A stretch of DNA of 9,670 bases from G039029935 sp039029935 (GTDB lineage Bacteria > Chloroflexota > Anaerolineae > Caldilineales > Caldilineaceae). Where the stretch lies: assembly GCA_039029935.1 (NCBI GenBank), contig JBCCFC010000441.1, forward strand, positions 1 through 9,670, written 5' to 3'. Shown in pieces: positions 6,601-9,670 of the stretch. Position numbers and translations under genes: made by a program. Numbering within the stretch: position 1 is the stretch's first letter; the number at the start of each line of letters is the position of its first letter. The notes under the pieces were generated by a model. The model saw only the letters and a list, made by a program, of their open reading frames with translations, searched no databases and had not been told where the DNA came from.

Positions 6601-7204
6601 TGTCTGCCAATGCCTGACCAGGGTGTTCTCTGGGGACAATGCTGTTATAGCTCAAGTCTAGGGTCGTCAGATTCGACAGATTGGCAAGTTCGGGTGGAAT
6701 GTTCTCACGTAGCTGATTCTTACTCACAATCAGCGTGTGCAGATCGCGCAACCCACCAAGGTCATTGGGGAGCTTGTTGCTCAGGTTGTTAGCCTCCAGA
6801 TCAATCGAGACGACATGCCTCCCTGCACAGCCAATGCCATACCACGTACAGGGTGTGTTGGTTTGCAGCCAGCCCGTGTTGTTGCTCCAGTCTAACCCAC
6901 CAGTTATACTATAAAATCGGGTCAGAATTATACATTCGGGGGGTGGAATTTCGTCGACAGTCTGACAGGAGAAATCTTGCTCAATGATATCTTGCTCAAT
7001 GAAATCTTGCTCAATGACATTGCTCTCCACAACATCTGTGGATGCATTTGCCATGTTGTCATTGGCGTGAGCCGCATAGACAACTGTGTTTATACCTACA
7101 GCACTGATTACTATTACTAAGAATAGAGCTTTATAAAGAATATATGTTGTGAATGGAATCAGTTCTGATAATTGGGTCTGGCTATGTGTTGAGTGACTGT
7201 CCAT
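3617..7204 (-). CDS. Secreted multidomain papain-like (C1A) protein with LRR, Fn3 and chagasin-like domains; predicted pseudoprotease
   Basis: A 1195-residue extracellular protein. Domain order: signal peptide or anchor (hydrophobic 25-46, possible cleavage after AHA47); xIEQD repeats (63-77); plant-type LRR cap and leucine-rich repeats (about 90-190; WYGIGC, LSNLTTLDLSYN); Fn3 (213-326); chagasin-like I42 domain (about 331-458; PSNGFFW); Pro-rich linker; papain C1A domain (about 506-742); three Fn3 domains (766-868, 873-968, 973-1064); Thr/Pro/Ser stalk (1066-1182); and C-terminal YLPIVTQ. In C1A, RNQGLCGNGWAFA keeps oxyanion Gln528 and the Cys22-equivalent Cys531, and NHAVVIVGW (His693) and NSWDTHWGEDGY (Asn711) are intact. 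However, position 534, where papain has the nucleophile Cys25, is Gly. Hydrolysis is therefore unlikely and a binding or adhesive role is more plausible. AAGGGAG lies 7 nt before the ATG. The gene follows the P-type ATPase gene by 16 nt. Confidence 0.85.
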   Translation of the reverse strand: MDSHSTHSQTQLSELIPFTTYILYKALFLVIVISAVGINTVVYAAHANDNMANASTDVVESNVIEQDFIEQDIIEQDFSCQTVDEIPPPECIILTRFYSITGGLDWSNNTGWLQTNTPCTWYGIGCAGRHVVSIDLEANNLSNKLPNDLGGLRDLHTLIVSKNQLRENIPPELANLSNLTTLDLSYNSIVPREHPGQALADILSPDWRSTQTIAPRRLKARAIATDTVVLRWQPILYQDDGGYYEIGIAEKSGPATRMARTTFVLDPDSFTVVGSTADKTTTAYTVTGLLEDTTYFFGVRSFTPAHDNQPNDLYSDYGNFVATTTWPPVGCDGGPLDATFNPDNTQKEVCVDLDNHQSTVRLRSGEFLTIRLPVIPSNGFFWNLVTDNQGEDDAGAPVLLPLESIGIIEEDRTDPSMGELVTEVYRIDPIKRGRATVQLVYSDVEGNIEDTFVIHVETEGSFDDARPPKPRPQDDSRPPTVDPNTFNGGGGLVAASTQPAATSQNYPDAFSWCDHPDGNDYCTPVRNQGLCGNGWAFATVGVAESMIKYKDGNERDLSEQYLVSCNNGDDFFTTLWSCSGGWYAFDYFVDTPAYPHDTGPGTVLESDFPYEGEDSACLEDLTHYETLNSWSYVNSSDPFSVAYVDDIKQAIYDYGPVATSICIGVDAYFYTGGVFEKDESRFCPSSSANPTNHAVVIVGWDDVEGVWIMRNSWDTHWGEDGYMRIKYGTSNIGFAAAYAVYSGSTGSDTDDNTDNDGSSDAFIVQSNPNLLTATPVINDSGADGDQYQIDLSWSDYINDELGFNIYRREKNNDNSTWQVIATLAANSTSYSDTADASGLACNVSYSYRVTANNEDGESDYSNTVHTLVECTNLPSPTNFEAETGETGINLAWALPSSTARAALSIDGVYIGRWDQDAEEWVLIHTAEATTTSYTDNSLLDPGKTYYYILQSFDGDSVSAASDQQFATAPDVAINAPTSLSATIISNGNIALTWEDNSDNEAFFVILRYNDENNTWQSAGTVDSSVTTYTDSGLSCDLGEQHYLVIALNGSDQSAFSNQASSLPCQVETTPVQTVTSTPVPTSVPAATSTSVPTLAPVATSTSTSTATSTSMPTATPTAMPTGTPTGAPILTNTPTSTVAVSPTPTSSPTAISTATPTPTSSPASSPTSSPASTATPVPVTATTGEDDIYLPIVTQ
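3659..4009 (-). repeat. Low-complexity Thr/Pro/Ser/Ala stalk coding region
   Basis: Residues 1066-1182 of the secreted protein consist almost wholly of Thr, Pro, Ser, Ala and Val in short motifs such as TPTPTSSPT and TSTST. The DNA is correspondingly repetitive on the plus strand (GTTGGTGTT, GTTGATGTT, GGTGAACTTGTC units). Such stalks are flexible and probable O-glycosylation sites that hold exoprotein domains away from the cell. The same bases give a Val/Gly-rich open frame on the opposite strand, which is an artefact. Confidence 0.8.
6974..7018 (-). repeat. Three 15-bp in-frame repeats encoding xIEQD
   Basis: Just after the predicted signal sequence, VIEQD, FIEQD and IIEQD follow one another (residues 63-77). 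At DNA level the plus-strand unit is close to TCTTGCTCAATGA. This is an in-frame tandem duplication of an acidic spacer, with no recognisable function. Confidence 0.75.
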
Positions 7205-7220
7205 TAGAAAACTCCCTTGA

Positions 7221-9245
7221 TTAAAAGCGAATGATGGACCCAGAATCTGTTTGATTATTCTTCAGTTTTGGATGCAGTGCATTTTTCACGCCAAGTGTCA
7301 AGCTGATGTAGTATAGCAGCGTACTCGCAAGAATACCGATTTGGAACAAATAAACCCCTAAAACCGTTGTGATGCCCGGTGCAAGGGCCGTGAATAACCC
7401 TTTGTTTAGATTGCTCTCTAAGCTATGCGCAAGGTCCAGCAACAAGGGTAAATTTTGGAGACTTTCATCCATGAGAACGATCTGGGCAGTATCTGTGGCA
7501 ATCGTGGATGCGCCTTGTAGAGAAATAGAGACATTGGCTTTTTTTAGCGCAATCGAGTCATTGATACCATCTCCCACAAAACAAACCGAACGCCCTTGTT
7601 GCTGCAATTCTGCCACAAGAGATGCTTTTCTTTCTGGCAAAACTTCGGCAAAATATTGTTTAATGCCTAATTCTTGCGCAAGCTGCTGTGTTGGAACTGT
7701 ATGATCGCCAGAGATAATGACCGTATTCATGTTGCGTTCGTGTAACTGCTGTAACACCTCTTTTGCTTCACTGCGAATCGTTGCCTGCAATTCAATCATG
7801 CCACCTAGCTGTTTATCAACGGCGACATAAACAAACGATGCCCCCCGCGTTTGACTGTCTAGTTGCACTGTCTGAATAGATGGTGGGATAGCAACGCCCT
7901 CGATGTCCATAAATCGACGGCTACCGACTCGGATGACTTTATCATCCAGTTGTACTCTTAATCCATAGCCGACGTCATAATTGGCTTCATCAATTTGTGG
8001 TAAGTCCATATGTTGGTTGGCGGCTTCTTGGAGAATCGCTAACGCAATCGGGTGTTTTTGTTTATACTCGGCTGCTGCTGCATAATAAAGAATCTCTCTT
8101 TTTTCATAACCATTACACGCGTAAATCTGATTTACATGCGGCTGTTCTTCTGTTAATGTCCCTGTTTTGTCAAACACAAAGGTATCTACTGCACAAAGGC
8201 TTTCTAGGGAGCGTCCATCCTTGATCAGGATATGATGCTTAGAGGCAATCTTCAAGAATTTTAGCATACTGAGCGGGGCAATGACGCGTATCTGCGAGCC
8301 AAACGAGGCAATCAGTATTGTGGCGGCACTCCTTGCACCCAGAAGAGGCAGGGTGATCAATCCCCCTAACAGTACAGGCAGGGCTGCATAGTCAGCCATC
8401 CGTTCGCCATATGCCTGAAAGGACGATTTATAGTCAGTTGTATTATCCAATATATGTTTAATGTTTGCGGCAACGGTTTCGGTGCCAAGCTTTTCGATCC
8501 GAATATACAAACGACCAGACAACAGTGTGCTCGAGGCAAAGACACTATCGCCCACACCCTTTTCCGCCATTTGTGCTTCGCCTGTCAGGATGTGTTGGTC
8601 AACGTTCCCAATGCCCTTTGCGACCACACCATCAACCATAATCGGTTCACCTGCATTAATCACCACCAAATCGCCCAACTGTAGCGAATCAAAGACAACC
8701 TCTACTTCCATCCCCTCTTTTTCGACCCAGACAGCTTTTGGTATTTCCCCCAAAATATTGACAAGGCTTTTTCGCGTATGATCTTCGGTTCTATATAAAA
8801 CTTTACGGCTTGCGTAGTAAATCAAAAAATATAATGTAAATTCAAAAAAATAACCCAAGACCAACAGTGTAATGGCAGCCGCACCATCCAGCGTTGCTGC
8901 GCCAACTCGACGATGATGCCATACTTGACGATAGCCACCCTGTATCATTGGGATACATAAATAGAGGATGACGGGTACACTGAGCAGAATAAACAGAGGG
9001 TAGCCTAACTGACCAATACCCGCGAAAAGCATTGAACCAGCAGACAACAAAATCTTGAAGTTAATGTCGGCTTCATGTTCATCCTTTGCCTGCCAAACAT
9101 CTTTAAGCTGAGAAAGCCAACTTTTTGCTTCTCTTTGTGACAGTTTTGCTGACATACTATCCGGATTTAGACTGTCCGCAAGCGATTTCTTATGCCCGAT
9201 TTGCGTTCTTGATGGAATAAACTTTTTGATTAGGCTCTGAATCAT
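7221..9245 (-). CDS. P1B-like P-type ATPase without a CPx motif (ion pump of unknown substrate)
   Basis: A 674-residue inner-membrane pump. Energy-coupling motifs are complete: TGE in the actuator domain (221-223), phosphorylation site DKTGT with Asp359, the P1B-type HP dipeptide (His398-Pro399), and GDGIND (558-563). Eight hydrophobic segments (about 66-81, 83-101, 117-133, 135-148, 285-303, 305-330, 617-635, 637-653) fit the P1B layout of two extra helices before the core. There is no N-terminal CxxC metal-binding domain. The TM4 segment that carries CPC, SPC or TPC in metal pumps reads ASFGSQIRVIAPLSML, with no Cys and an Arg instead, so the usual soft-metal selectivity cannot be assumed. 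Residues 1-60 are hydrophilic and unassigned. GAGGAA lies 13 nt before the ATG, a long spacing. The stop codon is 16 nt before the start of the papain-like gene, which points to one transcript. Confidence 0.88.
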   Translation of the reverse strand: MIQSLIKKFIPSRTQIGHKKSLADSLNPDSMSAKLSQREAKSWLSQLKDVWQAKDEHEADINFKILLSAGSMLFAGIGQLGYPLFILLSVPVILYLCIPMIQGGYRQVWHHRRVGAATLDGAAAITLLVLGYFFEFTLYFLIYYASRKVLYRTEDHTRKSLVNILGEIPKAVWVEKEGMEVEVVFDSLQLGDLVVINAGEPIMVDGVVAKGIGNVDQHILTGEAQMAEKGVGDSVFASSTLLSGRLYIRIEKLGTETVAANIKHILDNTTDYKSSFQAYGERMADYAALPVLLGGLITLPLLGARSAATILIASFGSQIRVIAPLSMLKFLKIASKHHILIKDGRSLESLCAVDTFVFDKTGTLTEEQPHVNQIYACNGYEKREILYYAAAAEYKQKHPIALAILQEAANQHMDLPQIDEANYDVGYGLRVQLDDKVIRVGSRRFMDIEGVAIPPSIQTVQLDSQTRGASFVYVAVDKQLGGMIELQATIRSEAKEVLQQLHERNMNTVIISGDHTVPTQQLAQELGIKQYFAEVLPERKASLVAELQQQGRSVCFVGDGINDSIALKKANVSISLQGASTIATDTAQIVLMDESLQNLPLLLDLAHSLESNLNKGLFTALAPGITTVLGVYLFQIGILASTLLYYISLTLGVKNALHPKLKNNQTDSGSIIRF

Positions 9246-9288
9246 AGAAACTGAAGTATTCCTCTAATGGATAATCGTTGTACTGGCG

Positions 9289-9499
9289 TCGGTAGGTCAG
9301 GAATCGGTAGCTCGGCGGGTCCGTACTCAGTGAAGCTATGGAATGAGAATTAAATAAAACCAGAAACTTACCAAATCGTCATTCCTGCGAAGGCAGGAAT
9401 CTACACTGGTATGACGCTGGATTCCTGACTTCTCAGGAATGACAACTTCCTGGTTTTATTTAATCCGTGTTCCTATGCCGACGAACCGACCTACCGATT
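9289..9499. repeat. Nested inverted-repeat element (MITE-like) surrounding a REPIN-like core
   Basis: Outer arms: 9302-9315 and 9486-9499 are inverted repeats matching at 13 of 14 positions (AATCGGTAG, C or G, TCGG). A further direct copy, TCGGTAGGTC, lies at 9289-9298. Inner arms: 9349-9363 and 9450-9464 are perfect 15-bp inverted repeats (ATTAAATAAAACCAG). The centre is the double palindrome at 9378-9443. There is no open reading frame, so any mobility would need an enzyme encoded elsewhere. The exact ends are uncertain because no target-site duplication was identified. Confidence 0.65.
9378..9443. repeat. REPIN-like pair of short palindromes
   Basis: Two hairpins stand in inverted orientation: ATTCCTGC-GAAG-GCAGGAAT (9381-9400) and ATTCCTGA-CTTC-TCAGGAAT (9421-9440). 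The outer 10 bases, GTCATTCCTG (9378-9387), also pair with CAGGAATGAC (9434-9443). This GTCATTCC...GGAAT layout is a widespread extragenic palindrome pattern in bacterial genomes (REP/REPIN type, moved in trans by RAYT transposases); the assignment here rests on pattern resemblance only. Confidence 0.65.
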
Positions 9500-9536
9500 A
9501 CTGTTCTACGGACTTTAAGCTAATCCACAGAAATAA

Positions 9537-9600
9537 TTACCCGCGGAGTAGGCATTCTCTAATGCCGGCTTGCTCGTGTAAAACCCGCACTAGAGATTAC
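9537..9600 (-). repeat. Probable dispersed repeat segment
   Basis: The minus strand of 9584-9537 reads in one frame as VLHEQAGIRECLLRG followed by a stop. I recall similar strings in many short spurious predicted proteins from environmental bacterial genomes, which suggests a dispersed nucleotide repeat, not a gene; this is memory and was not searched. The segment contains the 6-bp hairpin at 9551-9566. The boundaries are approximate. Confidence 0.35.
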
Positions 9601-9670
9601 ACGCAGTAGAATCTACCTCTGGTAGAACCGAAAATTCGGGAAAAAAGACGCAGTAGACAGTTAAAATGCC

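Larger units (their letters stand above)
9246..9670. other. Repeat-rich non-coding flank upstream of the ATPase operon
   Basis: These 425 bases hold no convincing gene. They contain the nested inverted repeats at 9289-9499, a probable dispersed repeat at 9537-9600, small hairpins GGCATT-CTCT-AATGCC (9551-9566), TCTACC-TCT-GGTAGA (9612-9626) and CCGAA-AA-TTCGG (9628-9639), and the 10-bp direct repeat ACGCAGTAGA at 9601-9610 and 9648-9657. No confident promoter for the leftward ATPase operon was seen between 9246 and 9350. Confidence 0.6.

Noticed and set aside
9248..9300. Weak sigma-70-like elements (CTGACC, 18 bp, GATTAT on the minus strand) for the ATPase operon
   Set aside because: Only four of six bases match in each box and they overlap a repeat, so it cannot be told from chance.
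9601..9670. Direct repeat ACGCAGTAGA and terminal GTTAAAA suggesting an integron attC or other attachment site
   Set aside because: The core site GTTRRRY is not matched, no complementary core is found and no integrase or cassette gene is present.

Overview
The window looks like chromosomal DNA from a free-living filamentous-type Chloroflexota bacterium (Anaerolineae/Caldilinea-like). This is inferred from three things: lipoproteins with long Glu/Ala linkers after the lipobox, a Tat-exported lipoprotein hydrolase, and a large secreted protein with a Thr/Pro/Ser-rich stalk ending in YLPIVTQ, a C-terminal style I associate with Chloroflexota exoproteins. No rRNA, tRNA, CRISPR array, transposase or phage gene was found.

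Layout. (1) Positions 1-549, minus strand: the N-terminal part of a branched-chain-amino-acid-type ABC substrate-binding lipoprotein that runs off the left edge. It has a near-consensus sigma-70 promoter about 145 bp upstream and a leader hairpin just before its ribosome binding site. (2) Positions 550-989: a divergent intergenic region holding that promoter and leader, plus a long, well-nested imperfect hairpin (855-963) directly before the next gene. (3) Positions 990-1916, plus strand: a Tat-exported dienelactone-hydrolase-family lipoprotein with an intact Cys/Asp/His triad. (4) Positions 1931-2014: a bidirectional terminator shared with (5) 1992-3443, minus strand, a YprB-like RNase H-fold exonuclease with a C-terminal TPR-like region and a 12-bp repeat expansion near its N-terminus. 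(6) Positions 3617-9245, minus strand: a two-gene operon. The upstream gene encodes a P1B-like P-type ATPase lacking the CPx metal motif. Sixteen bases downstream starts a 1195-residue secreted multidomain protein (LRR, Fn3, chagasin-like inhibitor domain, papain-like C1A domain, three Fn3, Thr/Pro stalk). (7) Positions 9246-9670: a repeat-rich non-coding flank with nested inverted repeats, a REPIN-like double palindrome and a probable dispersed repeat.

The most unusual element is the operon in (6). The papain-like domain keeps the oxyanion Gln, His, Asn and the disulfide cysteines but has Gly in place of the catalytic Cys, so it is probably a pseudoprotease. It carries a chagasin-like domain, a family that normally inhibits papain-type enzymes, in the same chain. 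The co-transcribed ATPase has every energy-coupling motif but no recognised soft-metal ligand motif. Together they may form an undescribed envelope system joining an ion pump of unknown substrate to a surface adhesion or binding protein. That joint function is inference only.
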